Origin: Tissierellia bacterium
Lineage (GTDB): Bacteria; Bacillota; Clostridia; Tissierellales; Tepidimicrobiaceae
Assembly (NCBI GenBank): GCA_012728725.1
Contig: JAAYEM010000032.1
Span: forward strand, 1-37,715
Length of the DNA: 37,715 nt
Direction: 5' to 3'
This document shows positions 1 to 8,099 of this stretch, piece by piece. The notes under the pieces were generated by a model. It was not told the origin of the DNA, did no database searches, and saw nothing but the letters and a program-made list of their open reading frames with translations. Each line of letters begins with the position of its first letter. Position 1 is the stretch's first letter. The position numbers and the translations under genes are program-made.

Positions 1-88
1 CTTGTGAATAAACCTCCTTTCTATGTTTTTTTTAGCCAATTAACATTTTAGCAGGTTTATTTCACGAGTGCATTTTATTTTTAGAAAA

Positions 89-130
89 AATAAATGTTAG
101 GGTAAATTATTTTCCACCCCAACATTTATT
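89..130 (-). terminator. Minus-strand terminator-like hairpin
   Basis: Positions 89-98 pair with 121-130. After one A/C mismatch, GGGT (100-103) pairs with ACCC (116-119 region), leaving a 12-nt loop. Read leftwards, the stem is followed by the complement of the A-run at 85-90, that is a U-run. Read rightwards there is no U-run, so it looks directional to the left. Which transcript it would end is not visible. Confidence 0.45.
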
Positions 131-172
131 ATAGAACCATTATTTATACACAAAATTTCCACTTGATTTTAC

Positions 173-194
173 GCTTCGCAAGAAGCTTTTTTTT
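173..194 (+). terminator. Rho-independent terminator of the gene upstream of the window
   Basis: GCTTC (173-177) and GAAGC (182-186) form a perfect 5-bp stem closed by a GCAA tetraloop of the stable GNRA class, followed at once by eight T residues (187-194). It probably ends a rightward transcript entering from the left. In related genomes recN often lies there, but nothing in the window shows that. Confidence 0.7.
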
Positions 195-310
195 ATGCAA
201 AATTTTAGATTTAATTGTTTTGAATTTCCAGCCTAGAGATATATTATATGATTTTATTAAATCAATTACCAATATGTAATCTACTTTACATAATAAATAA
301 ATTTTTTTAA

Positions 311-340
311 GAATAAATGAGAACAAAAAAGGCTAAATTA
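311..340 (+). promoter_or_regulatory. Candidate sigma-F/sigma-G promoter of spoIVB
   Basis: GAATA at 311-315 matches the sigma-G -35 pattern (GNATR). Fifteen nucleotides later GGCTAAATTA (331-340) fits the sigma-F -10 pattern GGNNANANTW at every fixed position. In Bacillus subtilis spoIVB is read by sigma-F and sigma-G in the forespore, so the match is in the expected place. The distance to the start codon is 65 nt. Matched by eye against remembered consensus sequences. Confidence 0.5.
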
Positions 341-372
341 TATTTACGCAAAAAATATATTTGGAGGTGAAT

Positions 373-390
373 ATGTCAAAGGGAAAATAG
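373..390 (+). other. Five-codon leader frame (M-S-K-G-K-stop), in frame with spoIVB
   Basis: ATG at 373 lies 5 nt after a strong Shine-Dalgarno sequence (GGAGG, 363-367). It reads five codons and stops at TAG (388-390), in the same frame as spoIVB, whose TTG start lies 15 nt further on behind its own AGGAG (391-395). It may be a translated leader peptide coupling ribosomes to spoIVB, a relic of a longer N-terminus cut by an amber codon, or chance. The reading is direct; the function is open. Confidence 0.4.
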
Positions 391-405
391 AGGAGTGATT
401 GTACT

Positions 406-1719
406 TTGGATAAATATAGGGAATATAGAAAAATATTTTCCTTATCCATTTTAATATTTGCTTTTTTTTATTTAATCCAGATAACAAATATACTTTTTTA
501 TCCTACTGAAATCAAAATTGCCAAAGGTGAAAATAAAAATATAGATGTAGTATTTCCATTTTATTTAAGTGCCTTGCACAACGAAGATACTATAGTACAA
601 TCCACTTATAATTACAATTCCAATAAAGGCTTTAAAAGAAGCTATAAAATAGACGGTTTAGATGCAGGAGAAGTAAAGTTTCAATTAAAGCTTTTAGGAC
701 TTATACCGGTAAAAAGGCTTGATGTAAATGTAGTAGACAGACCTAAATTAGTACCTGGAGGAAATGCATTAGGTGTTAGGTTGAATACAAAAGGGGTTTT
801 AGTTGTAGCAGTTACTGATGTATTAGGTCCTGATGGCAAACGCTATAATCCAGCTAAAGATGCAGGGATTAAGGCTGGAGATATAATATTGGAAATCAAT
901 AATATTAAAGTTGTAGATGCAGAACATGTGGTAAAATTATTGAATCAGTTAAAAGAGGATAAAATTAAGATATTGATTGAAAGAAATAAAATTCAATTTG
1001 AAATAGAAGTTACACCTGTAAAAAGTATTCAGGATAATTGTTATAGACTAGGTATATGGGTGAGAGACAAAACTGCGGGAATAGGAACCCTTACTTTTTA
1101 CGATAATAATAGTAAAATTTTTGGAGCCTTAGGTCATGGAATAACCGATGTGGATACGGGTAACTTGTTAAATGTGGAACATGGAAAAATAATGAATGCA
1201 AAAATTGTTAATATAGAGCAGGGAAAAAGAGGAAGCCCTGGTGAAATAAGGGGAATTTTTTATGAAACGGAGAGTGTGCTTGGAGAAATAACTAAAAACT
1301 CTCCTTATGGTATATTTGGTTCAGTAACAGATGAATTTATTAAATCCAATAAAGGAAAAGCCATTCCCATTGGATTTAAAGAGGAGGTAAAAGAGGGTAA
1401 GGCCTATATATTGACTACAGTTGATGATAAAGTAGAAAAGTTTGAGATTGAAATATTGAAGGCACAACCCCAGCAGTATCCAGATCAAAAGAGTATGACT
1501 GTCAAAGTAACTGATAAAAAATTGTTGGAAAAGACAGGTGGAATAGTACAGGGAATGAGTGGAAGTCCAATAATACAGGATGGAAAGCTGATTGGTGCTA
1601 TAACTCATGTATTTGTCAATGACCCTACCAAAGGGTATGGGATTTATATTGAATGGATGCTAGAACAGATTAATACAAACTACAATATAGATGAAAAAAT
1701 TGCAGAAAATATGAATTGA
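406..1719 (+). CDS. spoIVB: SpoIVB sporulation-signalling serine peptidase (S55 family)
   Basis: SpoIVB is made in the forespore, secreted into the intermembrane space and cleaves SpoIVFA, which lets SpoIVFB activate pro-sigma-K. The 437-residue product has an N-terminal membrane anchor (about 12-30), a PDZ domain (about 110-205, with GIKAGDIILEIN) and a C-terminal S55 peptidase domain. His244 in ALGHGITD and Ser385 in GMSGSP match the catalytic His and Ser of the family, so it should be active. Length is close to the Bacillus protein (about 425). The start is TTG at 406, 10 nt after AGGAG. It is followed by a terminator and then spo0A, the usual order in spore-forming Firmicutes. Confidence 0.96.
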   Translation: MDKYREYRKIFSLSILIFAFFYLIQITNILFYPTEIKIAKGENKNIDVVFPFYLSALHNEDTIVQSTYNYNSNKGFKRSYKIDGLDAGEVKFQLKLLGLIPVKRLDVNVVDRPKLVPGGNALGVRLNTKGVLVVAVTDVLGPDGKRYNPAKDAGIKAGDIILEINNIKVVDAEHVVKLLNQLKEDKIKILIERNKIQFEIEVTPVKSIQDNCYRLGIWVRDKTAGIGTLTFYDNNSKIFGALGHGITDVDTGNLLNVEHGKIMNAKIVNIEQGKRGSPGEIRGIFYETESVLGEITKNSPYGIFGSVTDEFIKSNKGKAIPIGFKEEVKEGKAYILTTVDDKVEKFEIEILKAQPQQYPDQKSMTVKVTDKKLLEKTGGIVQGMSGSPIIQDGKLIGAITHVFVNDPTKGYGIYIEWMLEQINTNYNIDEKIAENMN

Positions 1720-1742
1720 TAGGCGAAAGCCTATTTTTTTTT
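1719..1742 (+). terminator. Terminator after spoIVB
   Basis: A 6-bp stem ATAGGC/GCCTAT (1719-1724 with 1729-1734) closed by a GAAA tetraloop is followed by a run of T to 1742. It begins on the last base of the spoIVB stop codon and separates spoIVB from spo0A. Confidence 0.85.
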
Positions 1743-1779
1743 AGGAATTATAAAAAAATAAAGAAAATTTTAAATAATA

Positions 1780-1806
1780 GAAGGAAACTAAGCTTGTTTG
1801 TCGAAT
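1780..1806 (+). promoter_or_regulatory. Sigma-H-type promoter of spo0A overlapped by a 0A box
   Basis: GAAGGAAAC (1780-1788) fits the sigma-H -35 pattern RNAGGAWWW with one mismatch. After 11 nt, GTCGAAT (1800-1806) fits the -10 pattern RNNGAAT. TGTCGAA at 1799-1805 is a perfect match to the Spo0A-binding 0A box and lies directly on the -10 element. In Bacillus subtilis spo0A has a sigma-H promoter and is autoregulated through 0A boxes, so both signals are expected. The overlap suggests that bound Spo0A~P would block this promoter, but that is inference. Confidence 0.65.
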
Positions 1807-1857
1807 AGTTAAATATAAATACTTGTGCGATTAAATGGAAAACAGGGGGTAGGTAGT

Positions 1858-2676
1858 TTGGATAAAAAGAAAATTTTGATTGCAGACGATAACCGGGAGT
1901 TTTGTGAGATTTTAAGTAAGTTCCTATCTATGGAAGAAGATTTTCAGGTAGCTGGGGTAGCTAAGGATGGTTTAGAAGCAATAGATAAGATAAAGGAGGA
2001 GGAACCAGATGTTTTAATATTGGATATCATTATGCCCCATCTAGATGGATTAGGTGTATTAGAAACACTACACAAACTAGATTTGAGGAAAAAACCTAAA
2101 ATAGTAATATTATCAGCTGTTGGACAAGATAAAATTACTCAGAAAGCAATCTCCCTAGGTGCAGATTATTATGTGGTAAAGCCCTTTGATTTTAAAATTT
2201 TTGTCAAACGGTTGAAACAAATCGTGGGGGATAAGACCCAGGAAGAGGTTGTGCCTAGGAGTAGCTATATACAAATTCCTGTAACTGGTGGTTCAACGGT
2301 TAATAGTTCTAGAAGCTTGGAAGCTAAAATCACCAATGTAATCCATGAAATAGGAGTTCCAGCTCATATAAAAGGATATTCTTACTTAAGAGAAGCTATT
2401 TCAATGGTAATTGAGGATATGGAATTATTAGGGGCAGTTACAAAAGAACTTTATCCTAGTATAGCAAAGAAATTTAATACAACACCTTCTAGGGTAGAGA
2501 GGGCAATTAGACATGCGATTGAAGTAGCTTGGACTAGGGGAAAGGTGGATACAATAGATAAAATTTTTGGATATACTATCAATAATAATAAGGGCAAACC
2601 TACCAATTCAGAATTTATTGCTATGATTGCTGATAAATTGAGGTTAGAGATGGAAATGATAGAAGAAAAGGTATAA
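1858..2676 (+). CDS. spo0A: Spo0A, master response regulator of sporulation
   Basis: Spo0A is the phosphorelay (or, in Clostridia, direct histidine-kinase) target that commits the cell to sporulation. The N-terminal receiver domain (about 3-125) carries the acidic pair Asp10-Asp11, the phospho-acceptor Asp56 in LILDIIMP and the conserved Lys in VVKPFD. The C-terminal DNA-binding domain (about 155-272) contains the family signature [18 protein letters not shown] choose TTG at 1858: it sits 8 nt after AGGGGG, gives the normal N-terminus and a length of 272 (Bacillus 267). A GTG at 1825 would add 11 residues without a good ribosome-binding site. Single-gene unit with its own promoter and terminator. 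Confidence 0.97.
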   Translation: MDKKKILIADDNREFCEILSKFLSMEEDFQVAGVAKDGLEAIDKIKEEEPDVLILDIIMPHLDGLGVLETLHKLDLRKKPKIVILSAVGQDKITQKAISLGADYYVVKPFDFKIFVKRLKQIVGDKTQEEVVPRSSYIQIPVTGGSTVNSSRSLEAKITNVIHEIGVPAHIKGYSYLREAISMVIEDMELLGAVTKELYPSIAKKFNTTPSRVERAIRHAIEVAWTRGKVDTIDKIFGYTINNNKGKPTNSEFIAMIADKLRLEMEMIEEKV

Positions 2677-2714
2677 AATAACCCTGCAAAGACAATTCTT
2701 TGCAGGGTTATTTT
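2675..2714 (+). terminator. Terminator after spo0A
   Basis: A 17-bp stem (2675-2691 with 2698-2714) with a 6-nt loop overlaps the spo0A stop codon and ends in TTATTTT. Its AT-rich lower stem would also serve the minus strand. Confidence 0.85.
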
Positions 2715-2762
2715 ATAATGGACAGTAAAATTATACTAAACAGGGGACTTTCCGTAACGAGT

Positions 2763-2838
2763 TTTGACAAAAGCTTCATTATTAGTATTACAGTAGGAAC
2801 TTTTGTTATTTTTATCTAATATAATATTGTGCTATAAT
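2763..2838 (+). promoter_or_regulatory. Promoter region of the steA operon
   Basis: TTGACA (2763-2768) is a perfect sigma-A -35 element, followed after 17 nt by TATTAC (2786-2791, 4 of 6 to TATAAT). A perfect TATAAT lies at 2833-2838 but lacks a convincing -35 at normal spacing. Either could start the transcript that enters steA at 2909. Confidence 0.45.
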
Positions 2839-2908
2839 AGCCTTGAGGAACTTATTAAATTTCAACAATTGGCAATAATATGAAACAGAGGGAATCGGAG
2901 GATAAATT

Positions 2909-4030
2909 ATGAATATAAAAGGAGTTTTAAAGAAAGATAAAAAAACTAAAGAATTAACAAATAGATTAAAACCAGGAGATATTGCATTGATAGATCATAA
3001 GGATTTAGACGAAGTGGCTGCCCTTTCTTTAGTGGAAAAGAAAGTAAAATGTATAATAAATATCAACAAGACTATTAGTGGAAGATATCCAAACCAAGGG
3101 CCAAGTATATTATATGAAGCAAATATCCCCATTTTTGAAACAGATAAAAGGGATATTTTTGATATAATTGAGGAAGGGAACACCATAAAGATAGAGGATG
3201 GAAGCTTATATTATAAAGGGGAGAAGATAGCTGATTGTGAATTACTAGATAAAAATAAGATTGAAACCCTATTAAATATTGGCTATGATAATATAGAAAA
3301 AGAACTGGAAAGCTTCATAGAAAATACTCTTGAATATGCCAAGAAAGAGAAGGGCTTGGTAACAGGTAAAATTAAAGTTCCAAAAACTAAAACACAAGTC
3401 AAGGGAAAGCATGTGTTGGTAGTTGTAAGGGGGAGGGATTACAAAGCGGACCTAGAAGCCATTAAATCCTATATAGATGAAGTGAAACCGGTATTAATAG
3501 GTGTGGATGGAGGAGCAGATGCATTATTAGACTTTGGATATAAACCTGATATAGTTGTGGGAGACATGGATAGTATTTCTGATGAATGCTTAAGAATTGC
3601 AAAGGAAATTGTAGTTCATGCCTATCCCGATGGTAGGGCACCTGGACTTAAAAGGGTAAAGGATTTAGGATTAGAAGCTCAGATATTTCCAGCCCCAGGA
3701 ACCAGTGAAGATATGGCATTTTTGTTAGCCTACGATAATGGGGCAGATTTAATAGTAGCAGTAGGTACCCATTCAAATATGATAGATTTTTTGGAAAAGG
3801 GAAGGCCTGGGATGGCTAGTACTTTTCTAGTAAGATTAAAAGTAGGTTCTAAACTTGTAGATGCAAAAGGTGTAAACAAGCTTTATCATAGTAGTTTCAA
3901 ATTGAAATATGTTATTGGAATAGCAATAGCAGCCTTAATACCTATTGCAATAATTACCATGATGCATCCATTGATGAGGGAGTTGGTACTCCTGTTTAAA
4001 ATCAGATTGAGGATGATTTTAGGATTTTAA
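2909..4030 (+). CDS. steA: SteA-like putative cytokinetic ring protein (thiamine pyrophosphokinase-like fold)
   Basis: The 373-residue protein has a central region resembling the catalytic domain of thiamine pyrophosphokinase: GVDGGADALLDFGYKPD followed by VVGDMDS (about 195-225). It ends in a hydrophobic hairpin (about 332-372) that should anchor it in the membrane. This architecture is that of the SteA family. In Corynebacterium SteA localises to the division septum with SteB and is linked to daughter-cell separation. The next gene is a SteB/MctB-like protein, which supports the assignment. ATG at 2909 follows GGAGG at 2897-2901. Whether it keeps any nucleotide-binding activity cannot be told from the sequence. 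Confidence 0.82.
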   Translation: MNIKGVLKKDKKTKELTNRLKPGDIALIDHKDLDEVAALSLVEKKVKCIININKTISGRYPNQGPSILYEANIPIFETDKRDIFDIIEEGNTIKIEDGSLYYKGEKIADCELLDKNKIETLLNIGYDNIEKELESFIENTLEYAKKEKGLVTGKIKVPKTKTQVKGKHVLVVVRGRDYKADLEAIKSYIDEVKPVLIGVDGGADALLDFGYKPDIVVGDMDSISDECLRIAKEIVVHAYPDGRAPGLKRVKDLGLEAQIFPAPGTSEDMAFLLAYDNGADLIVAVGTHSNMIDFLEKGRPGMASTFLVRLKVGSKLVDAKGVNKLYHSSFKLKYVIGIAIAALIPIAIITMMHPLMRELVLLFKIRLRMILGF

Positions 4031-4042
4031 GGAGGAATAAAC

Positions 4043-4945
4043 TTGGTACCCAATATGAGATTTTATGTAATTTCTATTGTTGCAATATTTGCCGCTTTAG
4101 GAATTGGAATTTATATCGGTTTTACTATAGATGCACAAGATTTTGTAGTGGAACAGAAAGAAGAAATTGCAGCAAAAATAGAGGAAACTTTTGAATTTCT
4201 AAGGGATGAAAATCAAGGATTAAAAATATCTCTAAAAGAATTAGAAGATAAAAATAGTAATTATGAATATTTCATAGACTCAACCTATCAAGAAATAGTT
4301 AAGGGAAAATTAGCAGGAACCAAGGTTGCGATTATAGAGACCAATGCTGATTATGTGTATTCAGGGATTGGCCAGATATTAGATATTGCAGGTGCTAGTG
4401 TTGTAAATGTAACTACTATAACGGATAGGATTATGAATAAAGACATTTTAAAGGACATATTAGAAGGATTAGATCTTTATGTATCAGACAATGTATTAAT
4501 AACCAATAGTGTAGAGGAATTGACCAAGTCTATAATTAATGGAGAGGAAACCCAATTGGTTAAAAAGATGGTGGAACAAGGTATTATAGATGTGGTAGGT
4601 TTGATTAATGAACCTGTAGACTACATCATTATAGCAGGTGGCAGTATAAAAGAAAATAAGGATAGAATAGGATTAGTGGATAGGACCATAATTAATACTG
4701 CAAGGAATATGGAGAAACAAATAATTGGTATAGAAAAATCTAATACAGAATACTCTTATATGGAAGCCTATAAAAAGTATAGGATAAGTACAGTAGATAA
4801 TATAGATACTAGTATAGGTAAAGTATCTTTAATATTAGCCATGGAAGGTCGACCAGGCAATTATGGTATTAAATCAACGGCGGAAGATTTAATACCTAAA
4901 CTCACGCCAGTACTAGAAAATTCCGAGGAGAGTGAAAATGAATAA
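4043..4945 (+). CDS. MctB/SteB-family membrane-anchored protein (annotated as copper transporter)
   Basis: The 300-residue protein has one N-terminal membrane segment (about 6-26, IVAIFAALGIGIYIGF), then a predicted coiled coil (about 35-70, rich in E/K/L heptads) and a globular extracytoplasmic part. This is the layout of the MctB family, named for a mycobacterial protein thought to export copper and known in Corynebacterium as SteB, partner of SteA. Here the steA gene is 12 nt upstream, so a SteA-SteB complex at the septum is the more natural reading than copper transport. I see no Cys/His metal site. TTG start at 4043, 7 nt after GGAGG. Confidence 0.75.
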   Translation: MVPNMRFYVISIVAIFAALGIGIYIGFTIDAQDFVVEQKEEIAAKIEETFEFLRDENQGLKISLKELEDKNSNYEYFIDSTYQEIVKGKLAGTKVAIIETNADYVYSGIGQILDIAGASVVNVTTITDRIMNKDILKDILEGLDLYVSDNVLITNSVEELTKSIINGEETQLVKKMVEQGIIDVVGLINEPVDYIIIAGGSIKENKDRIGLVDRTIINTARNMEKQIIGIEKSNTEYSYMEAYKKYRISTVDNIDTSIGKVSLILAMEGRPGNYGIKSTAEDLIPKLTPVLENSEESENE

Positions 4946-5627
4946 GGGGAAGGTATTGATAGTTATACCAGTTTATAATGAAGAGGATAGGATCAGGGAT
5001 ACTATTGAAGGCCTAAAAAAAATAGATGTAATAGATGAAATATTAGTAGTAAATGATGGTTCTACAGACAATACTGCTAGCATAGTGGAAGAATTAGGTG
5101 TATCCCTTATTACATTAGATCAGAATCGGGGAAAAGGTTATGCCATGAAGAAGGCAATAGAGGAGGCAAGTTATGACTATATTGGTTTTATAGATGGGGA
5201 TTTGGGAGAATCTAGTGAGGAGGCTGAAAAGTTAATTTTGCCTGTAATTTTGGGTGAAGTAGATTTTACTATAGCAAAGTTTCCTCCCAGCTCCACTAAT
5301 ACAAATACAAAGGGAGGATTTGGATTTGTAAAAAAACTGGCCAAGAAAGGGGTTTATATGTTTACAAAACAAAATATCGACACCTCCCTTTCAGGTCAAA
5401 GAGTCTATAAAAGGGAAGTTATAGAGGTTATGGATTATATGCCTACCCACTATGGCATTGAAGTAGCCATGACCATACAAGCTTTGAAAAACAATTTCAC
5501 CTTTAAAGAAGTACCAGTCAATATGACCCATAGATACACGGATAGATCCTTAAAAGGATTTAGGCATAGAGGTAAACAATTTTTAGATATATTAAAAACA
5601 TTAATCTTTATCTTTTTTAGAAGGTGA
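4938..5627 (+). CDS. Family 2 glycosyltransferase
   Basis: A GT-A-fold glycosyltransferase of about 229 residues without membrane segments. The N-terminus VLIVIPVYNEEDRI and VVNDGSTDNT form the nucleotide-sugar site, and FIDGDLGE supplies the DxD-type metal motif. It probably transfers a sugar from a nucleotide or lipid donor during envelope polymer synthesis. The acceptor is unknown. ATG at 4938 is preferred (7 nt after GAGGAG); GTG at 4932 would sit almost on the ribosome-binding site. The start overlaps the end of the SteB-like gene by 8 nt, so translation is probably coupled. The MraY-like gene follows after 4 nt. Confidence 0.85.
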   Translation: MNKGKVLIVIPVYNEEDRIRDTIEGLKKIDVIDEILVVNDGSTDNTASIVEELGVSLITLDQNRGKGYAMKKAIEEASYDYIGFIDGDLGESSEEAEKLILPVILGEVDFTIAKFPPSSTNTNTKGGFGFVKKLAKKGVYMFTKQNIDTSLSGQRVYKREVIEVMDYMPTHYGIEVAMTIQALKNNFTFKEVPVNMTHRYTDRSLKGFRHRGKQFLDILKTLIFIFFRR

Positions 5628-5631
5628 GAAA

Positions 5632-6447
5632 ATGAAATATACAAGTTTATTGGCTTTTATTTGCAGTATGATATTATCCTATATTGGAGCTCCTATGATT
5701 ATGGATATGTTAATAAAGGGAAAAGTTTTGGCTTCAAATTACAAAAACGATGAAATACCTATTTGTATGGGGTTGTTGTTTGTATTTGTTCAATTTATTA
5801 CCCTATCAATAATAATGACAATAGATAGATTTAATGATAAAAATATAATGGCTTACCTAATTACATTTATAATGATGGGATTGGTTGGATTAATAGATGA
5901 TCTAATTGGAGACAAAAAAATTAAAGGATTTAAAGGGCACATTAAATCCTTTTTCCGCGGAAATTTAACTACCGGTGGAATGAAGGCTGGGGTCGGTTTT
6001 TTGGTAGCATTATTTGCTTCTTCAATTTTAACAGATAACTTAATTGAAATAATAATCAATGTATTTGTAATAGCATTGTTCACAAATCTAATAAATCTAT
6101 TCGATTTAAGACCTGGTAGATCCATTAAAGTATTTATATTGCTTTCTATAATTATGCTCTTTACCAGTATTGGTGATAATTATAATTTTATTCTATTTTC
6201 TTTTTTAGGGATTATATTTGTCTATCTACCTTTAGATCTAAAAGCCAAGGCTATGATGGGAGATATAGGCTCTAATGTTATGGGCCTTACATTAGGAGTT
6301 TATTGTGCCTTAACTCATGATATAATAATAAAGTCTATTTATCTATTTATATTGGCAATAATACACATATTGGCGGAAAGGGTATCCTTTTCTAAACTTA
6401 TTGAGAATAATAAACTACTAAAATTTTTAGATAATATAGGAAGATAG
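5632..6447 (+). CDS. MraY/WecA-like polyprenyl-phosphate phosphosugar transferase
   Basis: A 271-residue, highly hydrophobic protein with about eight to ten membrane segments. Motifs match the polyprenyl-phosphate N-acetylhexosamine-1-phosphate transferase family: GLIDDLIGD (about 87-95), NLINLFDLRPGR (about 144-155) and AMMGDIGSN (about 200-208). It would move a phospho-sugar from a UDP-sugar to undecaprenyl phosphate. It is shorter than true MraY (about 320) and sits outside the mur/dcw cluster, so a role in another wall polymer with the adjacent glycosyltransferase is more likely. ATG at 5632 follows AAGGTGA, which overlaps the stop of the upstream gene. Confidence 0.78.
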   Translation: MKYTSLLAFICSMILSYIGAPMIMDMLIKGKVLASNYKNDEIPICMGLLFVFVQFITLSIIMTIDRFNDKNIMAYLITFIMMGLVGLIDDLIGDKKIKGFKGHIKSFFRGNLTTGGMKAGVGFLVALFASSILTDNLIEIIINVFVIALFTNLINLFDLRPGRSIKVFILLSIIMLFTSIGDNYNFILFSFLGIIFVYLPLDLKAKAMMGDIGSNVMGLTLGVYCALTHDIIIKSIYLFILAIIHILAERVSFSKLIENNKLLKFLDNIGR

Positions 6448-6458
6448 GAGAGATTAAC

Positions 6459-7532
6459 TTGTTAAGCTACAGGAAGGCTAAGGTCCTTGAGGTTGAAAAT
6501 GAAGACAAGCATATTTCCTGGGTTAAGGTAGAATTTGAAGACAAAATTGAAAGAGCTGTAAATTATAAGGATTTGACTGGAAACATTAAGGTTGGAGATT
6601 GGGTTATAATCAATACAACTGCTGTTGAATTGTCTTTAGGTACGGGAGGAAGCCATTTTGTCATATTTAATTATAGCAATGAATCTAAAGACCTAGAAGG
6701 TGAAGGTCATATAATGAAGCTTAGATATACTCCCCATCAATTCCGTTGCCTAGCCGCGGAAGAAGAAAATAGCATATACCATGATGTATTCAATAAATTC
6801 GAATCCTTAGATAACCACATTTTTATAATTGGCTTTTTACATAGCATGTTAGCCCCTATTGCAGCTATGCTGAAATGGAGTAAACCAAATATTAGTATTA
6901 ATTATATAATGACAGATGGAGGGGCTTTACCTATACATTTTAGCAATACAGTTAGGAAGCTTAAGGAAAAGGAAATCATAGATAATACTATTACTATAGG
7001 CCATGCTTTTGGGGGCGATTTAGAATGTACTAATATATATACTGGCTTAATAGCTGCTAAAGAAATTCTTAAAGGGGATGTTACTATTATTACCATGGGA
7101 CCAGGCATAGTTGGTACAGGGACCAAGTATGGATTTAGTGGTATAGAACAAGGGCCAATAGTAGATGCTGTTAATACTCTAGGAGGGCAACCTATTATTG
7201 TACCAAGGATAAGTTTTAAGGATACTAGGGAAAGGCATTTTGGAATAAGTCACCATACTAGGACAGTATTAATGGAAATAGTAAAAACCACAGGGAAGTT
7301 GATTTTGCCAATTCTTGAAGATGATAAAATGGATGTAATAAAGGAACAGTTGGAAAGATTAGAAATAGATAAAAAATATACCATTATTTACGAGGAAGGT
7401 GATAAAATAGTAGATGCAATGAAGTATTATAATATGAATATTACAACCATGGGCAGGGGATATGACGAGGATAAGGAATTTTTCTTGACATTAGGTGCTG
7501 TTGGAACTCATGTTATAAAAGGGTTAAAATAG
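6459..7532 (+). CDS. DUF3866 family protein
   Basis: The 357-residue cytoplasmic protein matches, from memory, the DUF3866 family of Firmicutes and Actinobacteria, whose function is not known. The N-terminus (1-75) looks like a small beta-rich domain. The rest carries Gly-rich stretches such as TMGPGIVGTGTKYGFSG (about 212-228) and RHFGISHHT (about 258-266), which could form a binding pocket, but I recognise no catalytic motif. TTG start at 6459, 8 nt after AGGAG; 11 nt follow the MraY-like gene and 14 nt precede the Nudix gene, so it is probably in the same transcript. Confidence 0.75.
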   Translation: MLSYRKAKVLEVENEDKHISWVKVEFEDKIERAVNYKDLTGNIKVGDWVIINTTAVELSLGTGGSHFVIFNYSNESKDLEGEGHIMKLRYTPHQFRCLAAEEENSIYHDVFNKFESLDNHIFIIGFLHSMLAPIAAMLKWSKPNISINYIMTDGGALPIHFSNTVRKLKEKEIIDNTITIGHAFGGDLECTNIYTGLIAAKEILKGDVTIITMGPGIVGTGTKYGFSGIEQGPIVDAVNTLGGQPIIVPRISFKDTRERHFGISHHTRTVLMEIVKTTGKLILPILEDDKMDVIKEQLERLEIDKKYTIIYEEGDKIVDAMKYYNMNITTMGRGYDEDKEFFLTLGAVGTHVIKGLK

Positions 7533-7546
7533 GGAGGAATGGACTA

Positions 7547-8089
7547 ATGTGTTATGAAGAAAAGACTATGAAATCTGAAAGGATTTATGAGGGGAAAATA
7601 GTCAATTTAAGGATAGACACTGTAGAATTGCCGGACAAAAAGTATTCAAAAAGGGAAATAGTGGAACATCCTGGTGCAGTAGGCATTATTCCCATAACGG
7701 ATGATGGCTATATGATACTTGTAAAACAATTTAGGAAAGCCGTTGAAAAGGTTTTACTAGAGATACCAGCTGGAAAAATTGAAATTAATGAAGAGCCTAA
7801 GGAGACTGCCTTAAGGGAATTATATGAAGAAACAGGTTACCAAACTGATAATATGGAGTATCTATTTGAATTCTATACTTCTCCTGGCTTTTCCAACGAA
7901 AAGGTTTATATGTTTTTAGCTAAAGAATTGTATTATGTTGGCCAAAATGTTAATAAGGATGAGTATATAGAAATTGAAAAATTTAAAATAGAAGATTTAA
8001 TGGATATGATTGAAAGAGGAGAAATTAATGATAGTAAAACTATGATTGGTATATATTATGCAAACATGTACATAAATCAAAAAAAATAA
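7547..8089 (+). CDS. nudF: Nudix hydrolase, probable ADP-ribose pyrophosphatase
   Basis: The 180-residue protein contains a complete Nudix box GX5EX7REUXEEXGU, read as GKIEINEEPKETALRELYEE plus TGY (about 76-98). The upstream QFRKAVEKVLLEIPAGK is typical of the ADP-ribose pyrophosphatase (NudF) group, which splits ADP-ribose to AMP and ribose 5-phosphate with Mg2+. Substrate preference is inferred from family resemblance. ATG at 7547 lies 9 nt after GGGAGG; a second in-frame ATG at 7568 is possible. The gene lies between DUF3866 and spoIIM, and its stop codon is followed after 10 nt by the left arm of a hairpin that masks the spoIIM start region. Confidence 0.88.
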   Translation: MCYEEKTMKSERIYEGKIVNLRIDTVELPDKKYSKREIVEHPGAVGIIPITDDGYMILVKQFRKAVEKVLLEIPAGKIEINEEPKETALRELYEETGYQTDNMEYLFEFYTSPGFSNEKVYMFLAKELYYVGQNVNKDEYIEIEKFKIEDLMDMIERGEINDSKTMIGIYYANMYINQKK

Positions 8090-8099
8090 GTTAGTGATA

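Larger units (their letters stand above)
1..405. other. Gene-free leader region upstream of spoIVB
   Basis: I accept no full gene here. The stretch holds a minus-strand terminator-like hairpin (89-130), a plus-strand terminator (173-194), a probable sigma-F/sigma-G promoter (311-340) and a five-codon reading frame with a strong ribosome-binding site (373-390). Positions 11-18 read on the minus strand as AAAGGAGG, so a leftward gene could start just outside the window. The same bases read on the plus strand (ACCTCC, 11-16) are complementary to GGAGGT at 363-368. A 60-codon minus-strand frame at 144-326 has no ribosome-binding site and I reject it. Confidence 0.6.

Noticed and set aside
144-326. 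Minus-strand 60-codon frame ending just before a leftward terminator-like hairpin
   Set aside because: It would start at TTG without any ribosome-binding site, is dominated by Lys/Ile/Leu as expected of random AT-rich DNA, and overlaps the plus-strand terminator and the spoIVB promoter.
11-368. ACCTCC (11-16) as a mask for the GGAGGT before spoIVB
   Set aside because: Only 6 bp over about 350 nt, with two terminator-like hairpins between, so it is much weaker than the other cases.
1825-1857. GTG start giving Spo0A 11 extra residues
   Set aside because: No ribosome-binding site precedes it, while TTG 1858 has AGGGGG at 8 nt and gives the standard Spo0A N-terminus.
2762-2770. TTTGTCAAAA-like 0A box on the minus strand before steA
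   Set aside because: It differs from TGTCGAA at the key G and coincides with a perfect TTGACA -35 element, which explains it better.
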